From NCBI GenBank assembly GCA_949126835.1, contig OX421497.1, positions 48,184,818 to 48,248,817 of the forward strand: a stretch of DNA of 64,000 nucleotides, read 5' to 3'. Position 1 is the first letter of the stretch; the number at the start of each line of letters is the position of its first letter. The position numbers and the translations under genes are program-made. A model generated the notes under the pieces. It ran no database searches and had not been told where the DNA came from. It saw only the letters and a list, made by a program, of their open reading frames with translations. The DNA is from Anisus vortex. Its lineage: Eukaryota; Mollusca; Gastropoda; Planorbidae. Positions 9,801 to 21,800 of the stretch are shown here, piece by piece.

Positions 9801-12800
9801 ATATATCATATGTAGGAACATTCATGTATCATAATTAGGAACACTTATATATCATATGCAGGACAACATATATTTTAAATGTAGTAACACTTATATATCA
9901 TGTGCAGGAACACTTATGTATCATATGTAGGAACACTTATGTATCATATGTAGGAATACTTATATGTCATATGCAGAAACACTTATATATCATACATAGG
10001 AACATTCATATATCATACTTTAGAACACTTGTATTTACTACATAGGAACATTTTTATATATCATATTATGTAGGATCACTTATATGTCATTTGTAGGAAC
10101 ACTTATATGTCATATGTAGGAACACTTATATGTCATATGTAGAAACACTAGTATATTATACAACAATATAGGAACACTTTCTTTAGGTCTAGTTGTCAAG
10201 GGATCGTCTCACATTTGAAATTGTTGTTTTCCTTTGAACTTCCAGGATGTAGACACTTACAAGCAGAGTGTCCGAGATGACATTTCCGAGTGGCAGGGCG
10301 CCCTCAAGTCCAGAAATATTCCAGACTGGTTGATCGTGGTCGTGACCAATGAGGAGAGCAAGGTGAAGGCCAAACTCTTGCCCCGGGCTTCGGTCATCGA
10401 CAAAGTCAAAAGTGATTTTTGTAGTAAATATACTGAAAGGTGAGCACAAACCTTGATTATTTTTTCTGGACATTTGTTTGTTTGTCCTGCAGTGAGTGAG
10501 TCATTGGAAGTTTATTTGTTTGTTTGTACTGCAGTGAGTGAGTCATTGGAAGTTTATTTGTTTGTTTGTACTGCAGTGAGTGAGTCATTGGAAGTTTATT
10601 TGTTTGTTTGTACTGCAGTGAGTGAGTCATTGGAAGTTTATTTGTTTGTTTGTACTGCAGTGAGTGAGTCATTGGAAGTTTATTTGTTTGTTTGTACTGC
10701 AGTGAGTGAGTCATTGGAAGTTTATTTGTTTGTTTGTACTGCAGTGAGTGAGTCATTGGAAGTTTATTTGTTTGTTTGTACTGCAGTGAGTGAGTCATTG
10801 GAAGTTTATTTGTTTGTTTGTACTGCAGTGAGTGAGTCATTGGAAGTTTATTTGTTTGTTTGTACTGCAGTGAGTGAGTCATTGGAAGTTTATTTGTTTG
10901 TTTGTACTGCAGTGAGTGAGTCATTGGAAGTTTATTTGTTTGTTTGTACTGCAGTGAGTGAGTCATTGGAAGTTTATTTGTTTGTTTGTACTGCAGTGAG
11001 TGAGTCATTGGAAGTTTATTTGTTTGTTTGTACTGCAGTGAGTGAGTCATTGGAAGTTTATTTGTTTGTTTGTACTGCAGTGAGTGAGTCATTGGAAGTT
11101 TATTTGTTTGTTTGTACTGCAGTGAGTGAGTCATTGGAAGTTTATTTGTTTGTTTGTACTGCAGTGAGTGAGTCATTGGAAGTTTATTTGTTTGTTTGTA
11201 CTGCAGTGAGTGAGTCATTGGAAGTTTATTTGTTTGTTTGTACTGCAGTGAGTGAGTCATTGGAAGTTTATTTGTTTGTTTGTACTGCAGTGAGTGAGTC
11301 ATTGGAAGTTTATTTGTTTGTTTGTACTGCAGTGAGTGAGTCATTGGAAGTTTATTTGTTTGTTTGTACTGCAGTGAGTGAGTCATTGGAAGTTTATTTG
11401 TTTGTTTGTACTGCAGTGAGTGAGTCATTGGAAGTTTATTTGTTTGTTTGTACTGCAGTGAGTGAGTCATTGGAAGTTTATTTGTTTGTTTGTACTGCAG
11501 TGAGTGAGTCATTGGAAGTTTATTTGTTTGTTTGTACTGCAGTGAGTGAGTCATTGGAAGTTTATTTGTTTGTTTGTACTGCAGTGAGTGAGTCATTGGA
11601 AGTTTATTTGTTTGTTTGTACTGCAGTGAGTGAGTCATTGGAAGTTTATTTGTTTGTTTGTACTGCAGTGAGTGAGTCATTGGAAGTTTATTTGTTTGTT
11701 TGTACTGCAGTGAGTGAGTCATTGGAAGTTTATTTGTTTGTTTGTACTGCAGTGAGTGAGTCATTGGAAGTTTATTTGTTTGTTTGTACTGCAGTGAGTG
11801 AGTCATTGGAAGTTTTGTTTTTTACTTTGTTTTCATGCCTTGTGGTCTTGGTTTTGTGTTGTTTCATTTGTAGGGGAACTTGTTTACTTGCATTTTGATT
11901 ATTAGTGTTTTCAAATGATGATCAGTTACTGGTCTTTTTCCTGGTTTGTTCAGGCAACCCATTCCATGCCCAGATGCCACTCGGGAAGAAAGAGTAGTTA
12001 TATGCATTTGTTCTTGCATAAGGGATGAGAAAAGTGTTTTGTCCTTTTGTTTATATGAGCATTGTAACAGATTGTTATTGTGTTTCTAAGTTAGAGATTA
12101 ATGCAGTGGTTCTTAACCGGTGCTCCGCGGAGCACCAGGTAGTTGCAAGTGCTCCGCGAAATTATGAAACTCAAAATTTAATGTTCACTCACTTACTCTA
12201 TCTGATTGAGCTGAACAAATGCTTATAATATGTAGTCCAAAATCTGCCTTTTTGCATATTTTACTGTTTTTGTAACGAAGTTTTGACTCACTTGTACTAA
12301 TGCTACATAAATAAAATTTATATGTGATTAAAGTTGAAGCCTTTCCTTCTCTAAATGATAACACTACCGACGAAATTATTTTAGCAGTAACTAACTAACT
12401 AACTAGAACTCCTATTGGAAGCAAGAGCTGGGAGTATTATTCCCTTGTAGCTCTGAACAAGAACTCAGCCGTGCGTTTGAGCACCTCTAAATCTCCGTAG
12501 AGATCAGTGGATAGTGGGTCACCCGTCCCATCTCCTCGATCGACGAGACGGGGGCACTCCCGCAGGATATGCTCCACTGTCTCATCTCCTCCCCACAGTG
12601 GCGACACCGCGAGTCGTAATTAGGCCGGAACCTGGCGAAGTATGCCCCAATGGGGCAGTGGCCAGTGCGGAATTGATATAAGATACTCTGTTCCGACCTA
12701 TTTAGGCACCACCATGGGTCGGCGCGGTTAGGGCGGGGCAAATGCCGCCAGACTTCTCGGCCCTTGTCAGAGCTGTCCCAGCTCTCGTTCCACTTTTCTG

Positions 12801-15800
12801 TCTCCCACCTCCGGATCAATGTACAGGCCTTCTCAAAGGCGCATGGCATGCTGCCGGGCTCCTCGGAGGTGGGTGTGCTCAGCCCACCTTTTTTGGCAAG
12901 GTGGTCTGCTCTCTCGTTGCCAGGTAGACCTGTATGCCCTGGGACCCACTGCAGTAGCAGGCGGTCTCCGAAGCGCTGGCTTAGCTCATCTGAAGCCATT
13001 AAAATTGTTTCTATCTGAGGAGGCCAGTTGCTCAGATTCTCAATAACCTGGAGCACCGACAACGCATCAGTCAGGATGGTGACGGTCGTAGAGCCGAGGG
13101 CGAAGGCAGATCCACTCCAGAGCCCGACTGATGGCCTCGATCTCTGCGCCGTAGTTGCAGAGACCGTCGCAAGGCCCCCATAGTTCGTCTCTATTCGGGT
13201 TGCCGAGGTACTCTATGTAAACACCAAAGCCGGTGGTACCGGTGTCTGCATTAGCCGACCCGTCGGTGTAGACATGGACAACCCCGGGCGGTAGGGCATT
13301 TGGCGTGTCCATGGCTACTTTTCTGAGTAGTTTTGGGTCGGACGTTTTGCTAACTGAGGTGTCCTTCAGCTTTGTCCGTATTTCGGGGAGCGTTGGCGTG
13401 TTCCCCGGAGAGAAACTCGAGTACCTTTGCATAGGCAGCCTTGTATCGGGTAGGTCGATTTCGGATGACAGCCTTGTTGCGTGGTGCATAAAGGACTGCA
13501 TTTTTATTCTCTTACTACCCTTCCAGGTGTCTACTAAGACTCTGGTTGGGAAGCTTTCCTCGAGTCTTTTATAGCGCTCGTAGGTCGTTATGACAGTGCG
13601 TTCTCTCCTAAGCTGAAGGGGTGGTATGTTAGCCATCACCTCAGCAGCTGCCACTGGGGACGTTCGAAAGGTGCCACAGATAAAGCGTAGTGCTTTGTTC
13701 AGCAGTAACAGAGCATTTAACTTTATTAGAAGAAAAGATTGAATTTTATTTTCCATCAATAAACGTAGAAACATATGACTGTATACGTAATCCCTTTGCC
13801 ACGGTTGTTACATCAAATAGTAAGTTGTCATACCAAGAAGAAGAATAATTAATCAACCTATCATAGGATCGTACACTTAAAATAAAAAAGTCCGAAATGG
13901 TTCTGGAGGAAGTTTTGGATCTTTGTGCAAGAAGAATACTCAGCTCTCTCCATGAAGGCACTTAAAATCTTGTTGCAATTTTCAACATCATATTTGTGTG
14001 AACTCGGTTTCTCGATAGTCACCAACAAAAAAATTAAAAAACGAGCAACACTTACTAATTTGGATGAAGGATTGAGGGTAGCTATTTCTAAAATTAGGCC
14101 TAATATCACTGAAATTTGTACAAACCGTCAAACTCAGGTTTCACATTAGATCTGAATCTTTTTATTTTTATGAATTAAATTTTGCTCAATGTTATTTTTT
14201 TACTTATTAAATTTATGTTTATTAAAAATGTGTTTATTAAACTCTTATGTTATAATCTTTTATTTTCAATAAAAGTCGTACGTATGTGTATTTGTTTTTT
14301 GTTTTTTTACTCCTTGATTTTGGTGCTCCCCAAATTTTTGACATGATCAAAAGTGCTCCCCGACTTCAAAAGGTTAAGAACCACTGGATTAATGTCTTGT
14401 GTATTATTATTTCTTTACTCTTTGCCCTTCTGTCCTCTAGTGTTTCTAGATTTAGTGATTTAACTATTGGTGTTACTCTTGTCAGCTGTGAATATTTGCT
14501 AGTATAGCCTTACTATCTTGAAAGATGATCACACTTTGCACTCTTTGATGAGTGTCTGTACATTGTTTTTGTATTCCAGGTGTATTGTGTTGACTGAGCC
14601 AAACAAATTGGATTCAAAGTCCTCAGAATCCTGGTCACAACTTTTCCAAAGGCTTCGAAACCTCTTGCTCCAGGCCTTCAACAGGCACCTGAATAAATAC
14701 GAAGAAAATATGCGAAGCAGACGTGAGAAGCGTAACGAGGCGGGCTGGAATTATTTCTCTTACTTCATATGTCAGGTAGAGTCACTTTATGTCAATAATT
14801 TTTTAGATTTAGGATTTTAAATTGATGAGCTTATAGCTAAACATTTTCTACCTTAGAGAAATGGGATTCTCAAATCCTTTGTTTTCTGCCAACCTTGTTG
14901 ATTTTTGAACTCATGCAGTCTGAGGGGGTTTTTCTGCTGCTTGATAGCAATTGTATTTGGGACTGAAAATGAATGCATGTTGTTCAGAGAGCTGAAGAAA
15001 TGGGTTGATTCTATTGATGTTTTCTGTCAACAGGAAGAGTTGGCATTCATGCTAGAGATGCTGGGATTGAAGGAAGATGCCTTGATTCAGTATGATGAGT
15101 TGGATGCTATGTTTGATCAGTTCATTGAAAACTTTGCTAATGGAGGTAACCATGTTGGACATACATTGATCAGGTTTATGTAGAATAAATTTAAATTATT
15201 CTCAAGTTGCCGTCAACAAAATACATTTCTTCTCATTTATTATAACCAGTAATCACTAAGTAGGTTTGTGAATTTCACTCAAATGAACATAAGAACATAA
15301 AAAAATACCTGCATACATTTTTTTTTGCTAAAGTGAATAACTTTGTTGTTAAGTTGAAAAGTTCTCCCATCATGTTTTTTCCTTTAATAATTAATTACTT
15401 ACATTCAAAAATGTTGTTGGGAAAATATTGACTCTCTGTACACTGCCAGAATACATTCTGAAATATCACACATTCTGGTAGAAATTGGTTTAAGAATTTT
15501 TTGTACAGTTTGTGAGAATTTAAAAACTGATTCTAGAGTGAGAACACTTGAGAAGACTGTAAGACTCCCCTCCCCTCCACCCCTGGGAAGAAAAAACAAC
15601 AACTGGTGTTGATGCAGCAGTCCAGCCTCGGGGGTTTCAGAACTCAATAAGAGCATACTACTACCACTAGACTTATATGTCCCATTATGATTACACACAT
15701 GATGACTACATGTATGATGACTACACATATGAAGGCTATACATATAATGCATCATTCTTTTGAATTGAAACTGAGTCTGTTGTCAGTTAAAAAAAAGGAT

Positions 15801-18800
15801 ACATTTTCTGTCTTTTAAAATTCCTTGACCATTACTCTACAGGATACAAGACATAATTAAGACTTTTATTTCAAGCAGCCATATTTATAGTAAAGAATTG
15901 TTAGTTAAAATTGCAGCTAACTCCCAATTACTGTGGTAATAATCTCCAACAATCATTCCAACTTTAAATTAATTTTGACCAATTTCTAAAAGAAGGATTA
16001 TAAATTATTGAAGTGGCATCTCTATTCTAATCAAATAGTACTGTTATCTAAACTGTTATTTCAACATAATGTTGATGCCTGACTTGATGAAGTAAACTTG
16101 TTTGTTTGGCAGACACAGTGAAATGGCTGACCCACCTGATGAAGCCATGTACCTGCTGGGCCGGAGTTTCTCTGGCCAAGGCTCTTGACCTGGAGTTGAG
16201 AGAGGAAGTGAAGCAGAACAACGCCAGCCTCCTAGAGTTCCGCAACTACCTCTTCTCCAGGCAGGCGGCGCTGCTGTTCCAAATGGGGAGGGCCTGGGAG
16301 GTGGCTATGAGAGCCATGGACTATTTGTACAACACTGTAGTGGAGATGAAGGCATTGGAGGTTTAACTTTAGTACTTAGATGTGACTTATTTGTACAACA
16401 CTGTAGTAGAGATGAAGGCATTGGAGGTTTCACTTTAGTACTTAGATGTGACTTATTTGTACAACACTGTAGTAGAGATGAAAGCATTGGAGGTTTGACT
16501 TTAGTACTTAGATGTGACTTATTTGTACAACACTGTAGTAGAGATGAAGGCATTGGAGGTTTGACTTTAGTACTTAGATGTGACTTATTTGTACAACACT
16601 GTCGTGGAGGTTTGTATTGAGCTTGACTTTAGTACTTAGATTAATAGATGTGACTCAGCAGAAACCTAAATATTCAGACAAAACTGATTTTTTTTATTAG
16701 ACTTTCAACTGCACTTTTAGAAGAAAATATGTTTATTGACCTAACAATCCTTCCATCCAGAAAATATGTTTATTGACCTAATAATCCTTCCATCCAGAAA
16801 ATATGTTTATTGACCTAATAATCCTTCCATCCAGAAAATATGTTTATTGACCTAATAATCCTCCCATCCAGAAAATAGGTTTATTGAGCTAATAATCCTC
16901 CCATCCAGAAAATAGGTTTATTGACCTAATAATCCTTCCATCCAGAAAATATGTTTATTGACCTAATAATCCTTCCATCCAGAAAATATGTTTATTGACC
17001 TAATAATCCTCCCATCCAGAAAATAGGTTTATTGACCTAATAATCCTTCCATCCAGAAAATATGTTTATTGACCTAATAATCCTTCCATCCAGAAAATAT
17101 GTTTATTGACCTAATAATCCTCCCATCCAGAAAATAGGTTTATTGACCTAATAATCCTCCCATCCAGAAAATAGGTTTATTGAGCTAATAATCCTCCCAT
17201 CCAGAAAATAGGTTTATTGAGCTAATAATCCTCCCATCCAGTGTAAGTTATAGTTTTAATGACATAAAAGCCAAGCTGTCAAGTCCTGGATTAATTTGAT
17301 TCTTCTGCAGGTGGAAGCCCCTACCGGTGCTGTTGGCTGTTGGGGTTTTCTGGGCTGTTTAGAGGTTCTCAACGCTTGCAACACCCACAATCCGACACAG
17401 CTGGATGAAAAACTAGCTCTCTACACGGCTAACCTCTGGGACTTTGCCCACAAGAAAGTAAGTTCAACTTGTTTCTCGCTTGGACATTTGCCAATTTCTT
17501 TTCTGGGCAGTTTTTTTTTTTTTTAAATAATTCACGTACAGCAATTATGATATGCATTTTCTCTGCTAGGTTAAAAATAAATGTATTCGACATGTAAAAA
17601 TAACTTCATCAAGTATATGTTTTTTTTATTTCTGACAGCTGCGTGAGCTGGGCCAAACGTGTAGCCTGATGCCTGGAATGTGTCCGACTTCTGAACAGTT
17701 GAGTCTTGTGGTGGACTTGGTGGCTGGCATGGGACTATCAGCTCAGACACTTTGTGAGCAACTTGTTATTTTTAATTCTCTACAACAAATAGCAAGATTT
17801 TCTTAACAAATGACTTAGCTTTTACTTGTTTATGATTATAATTTACAATGTTGAGCTCTCAGGGTATCCTCAAATTTCAATAGCTTCTAGAAATTTTACA
17901 TAAATTTTTAGAAGGCCAAATATTAAGGATATCTTATGTAATTTAGATTTTTCTTCTACACGTTAAAACTAGGAGAAGAAGGTAAACTCTGGTTCTGGGA
18001 AAATAGAATTTCAAAATTCAGGGAAAAAAATGGACACTTAAAAGTTTGATTGAAGAATCATTTAGAAAAAAAGTATAATTATAATGATATTTTTAGTTCA
18101 AAAGCATTTATTAGTCCTTCAGTTTGTGATGCTAATCTATTCTGTTGATCAGCCCAATCTGGTCACTGTCCTGTTGATAAACTCAGAGAGTCATTGTCAT
18201 CAACAGAATCCTTTAAGAGACATTATTTGGTAGGTGAAATATTTTCATTAGGTTTTTTTGGCCTACATTTTAGGAATAATAATAAAAAACTGGCCTTGCT
18301 GTAACCAAGTCTTGACCTTTCAGGAAATGTGTGAGCAGGCTATGGGGACCTATAAATACATTGGCAGGTTTCGTTCTGCACGAATGATTGGACTGGAACT
18401 GGCAGACTTTTACATGTAACGCTTTTATTTATTTACATACTTTATATTTATATATATATAACTTAAAACCAAACAGGTGGAACAGCCATTAATAACATCT
18501 TTAAAATACCAATACACTCCAGGACAGAAGATGTATTGGCAAAGTAGTTATAATATATGTAGTGTTACAATGTATTGGCAAAGTAGTTATAATATATGTA
18601 GTGTTACAATGTATTGGCAAAGTAGTTATAATATATGTAGTGTTACAATGTATTGGCAAAGTAGTTATAATATATGTAGTGTTACAATGTATTGGCAAAG
18701 TAGTTATAATATATGTAGTGTTACAATGTATTGGCAAAGTAGTTATAATATATGTAGTGTTACAATGTATTGGCAAAGTAGTTATAATGTATGTAGTGTT

Positions 18801-21800
18801 ACAATGTATTGGCAAGTAGTTATAAATATGTAGTGTTACAATGTATTGGCAAAGTAGTTGTTGTCTGTCTTGGTTCTTGTTCACTATAATAATAACTCAA
18901 GCCACTTGATGAAACTTAAAATAAGAATTTGATGCTTGATCTTATGTACAAATATTAACAACTTCACTGGTAGCTAAGCAGAAATTAACAACTTCACTGG
19001 TAGCTAAGCAGAAATTAACAACTTCACTGGTAGCTAAGCAGAAATTAACAACAACACAGACCGCACTAATGCATGCTTATATAGGTTTTGTTGTAGTAGA
19101 TTTTCCCGAAGCTTTCCAAATGGAAAAGAAAATGCATACTAGAAAGTTGAAGAAACTACAAAAAAGCATAATTGCATTCCATCATAAATCAAATGTAAAT
19201 AAACAAATCTACATGAACTAGCGAGACAATCTCAAATATAATAGAGAAACTATTAATAAATGCTATACAGATATAACAATAAACATTAACTAATTGTTTA
19301 GAAATACAACAAAGAAATTCAATAAATACTCTGGTCTTATTCAATTGCCAGGACAAAGCCATATAATTCCTATTCTTTCTAGTTGATTAATGCTTACTTC
19401 CTTGTGGAACAACAAACCTCTTCTATCTCCAGCACACATGACTTAGAGCTGAACTCTTTAGCTGAACTCTTTAGATGAACTCTTTAGCTGAACTCTTTAG
19501 CTGAACTCTTTAGCTGAACTCTTTAGCTGAACTCTTTAGATGAACTCTTTAGCTGAACTCTTTAGCTGAACTCTTTAGCTGAACTCTTTAGCTGAACTCT
19601 TTAGATGAACTCTTTAGCTGAACTCTTTAGCTGAACTCTTTAGCTGAACTCTTTAGCTGAATTCTTTAGCTGAACTCTTTAGATGAACTCTTTAGCTGAA
19701 CTCTTTAGATGAACTCTTTAGATGAACTCTTTAGCTGAACTCTTTAGCTTTTATCCCTTTTGGAGTCTGTTGGTCACTGTAGAAAGTCCAGGAGTTTTTA
19801 TCTTGACCGCAAGAATTTTCTAGTGGCTTTTGGGTGGACTTAGTTAGGAATACCTACAACCGACCATTATTTAAAACATTTATCTTAAAAGCCACAGACA
19901 TTTTTACTAGAAAGGTGTTTATTGTTACGTCCTTTGCCCAAAACTCCTGGATGGCCGCAGGATTAGCCAGTGGCAGGCATGGCACCTGAGTCGTCATGAC
20001 GACAGTGTAGAGTACAAACCACGGGACTGATTTCTTAGAGCCTCCAAAAATACCGGACGAGCCTTCTGGTTCTTAGTTCCAGGGCATAATGGTGTTAAGG
20101 GGTGGATTAGAGGAGGGGGGGGGGATAAAACTCAAATAAAACTAATTGGATAAGTTTGTCATGAACTGCCAATAGTATTCTCAATGGTGACCACTGCTTC
20201 ATTGTTAATATTTTGTGTTTATCTTTTTTCTTCTTGGATTGATTTTTCACCAACTTCTAATTTTTTTTGTACAAGGAAAATCAAAGAACCTTTAAAAGCA
20301 GAAAATTTTTTGCTGGATTCCATCAAAATGTATCAACAGGAAAGTTGGCATCATTTGGCAGACGGCACAATGCTTCAGTTGGCAGCATGTCAGAAACTGT
20401 TGGAAGATCCAGACAGGTGATCAGTTATGATAGAGTGGTCATTTCACTTTTATTTAAACACAGGTTTTTACAACTTTTCAGATGTAAGGAGTAAGGAGAT
20501 ATTTGTTTTAATTTTTTGTTTTTTCAATATTGGCTAAAAGGAATTTCTTGTGTTTCCATGAAAGGTATTTGAAAACTTCCTGCCATATAGCCTGCAGCCA
20601 GTACGTGCCCCTGGACGACAGACGGAAATATTTTCATGAAGCCATGTCAGCACTCAAGAAAATTTCTGGTAATACCTAATTATACCTAATACCTAATTAT
20701 ACCTAATACCTAATTATACCTAATACCTAATTATACCTAATACCTAATTATACCTAATACCTAATTATACCTAATACCTAATTATACCTAATACCTAATT
20801 ATACCTAATACCTAATTATACCTAATACCTAATTATACCTAATACCTAATTATACCTAATACCTAATTATACCTAATACCTAATTATACCTAATACCTAA
20901 TTATACCTAATACCTAATTATACCTAATACCTAATTATACCTAATACCTAATTATACCTAATACCTAATTATACCTAATACCTAATTATACCTAATACCT
21001 AATTATACCTAATACCTAATTATACCTAATACCTAATTATACCTAATACCTAATTATACCTAATACCTAATTATACCTAATACCTAATTATACCTAATAC
21101 CTAATTATACCTAATACCTAATTATACCTAATACCTAATTATACCTAATACCTAATTATACCTAATACCTAATTATACCTAATACCTAATTATACCTAAT
21201 ACCTAATTATACCTAATACCTAATTATACCTAATACCTAATTATACCTAATACCTAATTATACCTAATACCTAATTATACCTAATACCTAATTATACCTA
21301 ATACCTAATTATACCTAATACCTAATTATACCTAATACCTAATTATACCTAATACCTAATTATACCTAATACCTAATTATACCTAATACCTAATTATACC
21401 TAATACCTAATTATACCTAATACCTAATTATACCGAATACCTAATTATACCTAATACCTAATTATACCTAATACCTAATTACACCTAATTATCTAATTAT
21501 ACAGACGTTTAGGTAACATCTCAATACAATCAAGTTTTCTCAGTATTTTTTTTATGTCAGTTTTAAAAAAAAGCAGCCAAAGAAATTTGCATGCTATTAA
21601 GAATTATTATAACATTAGTGGTTATGCCTGTCAAAATTCTGGAGAAGCTAATGATTACAATGTGTTTTGTTAAAAGAAAGACAAAAATATCTAACACTAT
21701 TACAATAAAAACTGTAGTGAGAATATATCTTTTGATATTTTGTTTTTGTTCTTTTTTTATTGAAAGCATTTCAAAGGGAGATCATTCTGAAATAACTCTC

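Noticed and set aside
10453..11898. 481-residue open frame (FVCTAVSESLEVYL repeats) and its 449-residue reverse
   Set aside because: Both come from a 42-bp array whose period is a multiple of 3 and that lies in a TRAPPC10 intron; no domain, no independent start context.
20669..21500. Interstitial telomere-like repeat (reverse complement contains TTAGGT)
   Set aside because: Unit is 17 bp with TTAGGT, not the TTAGGG hexamer expected for molluscs; it starts at a splice donor.
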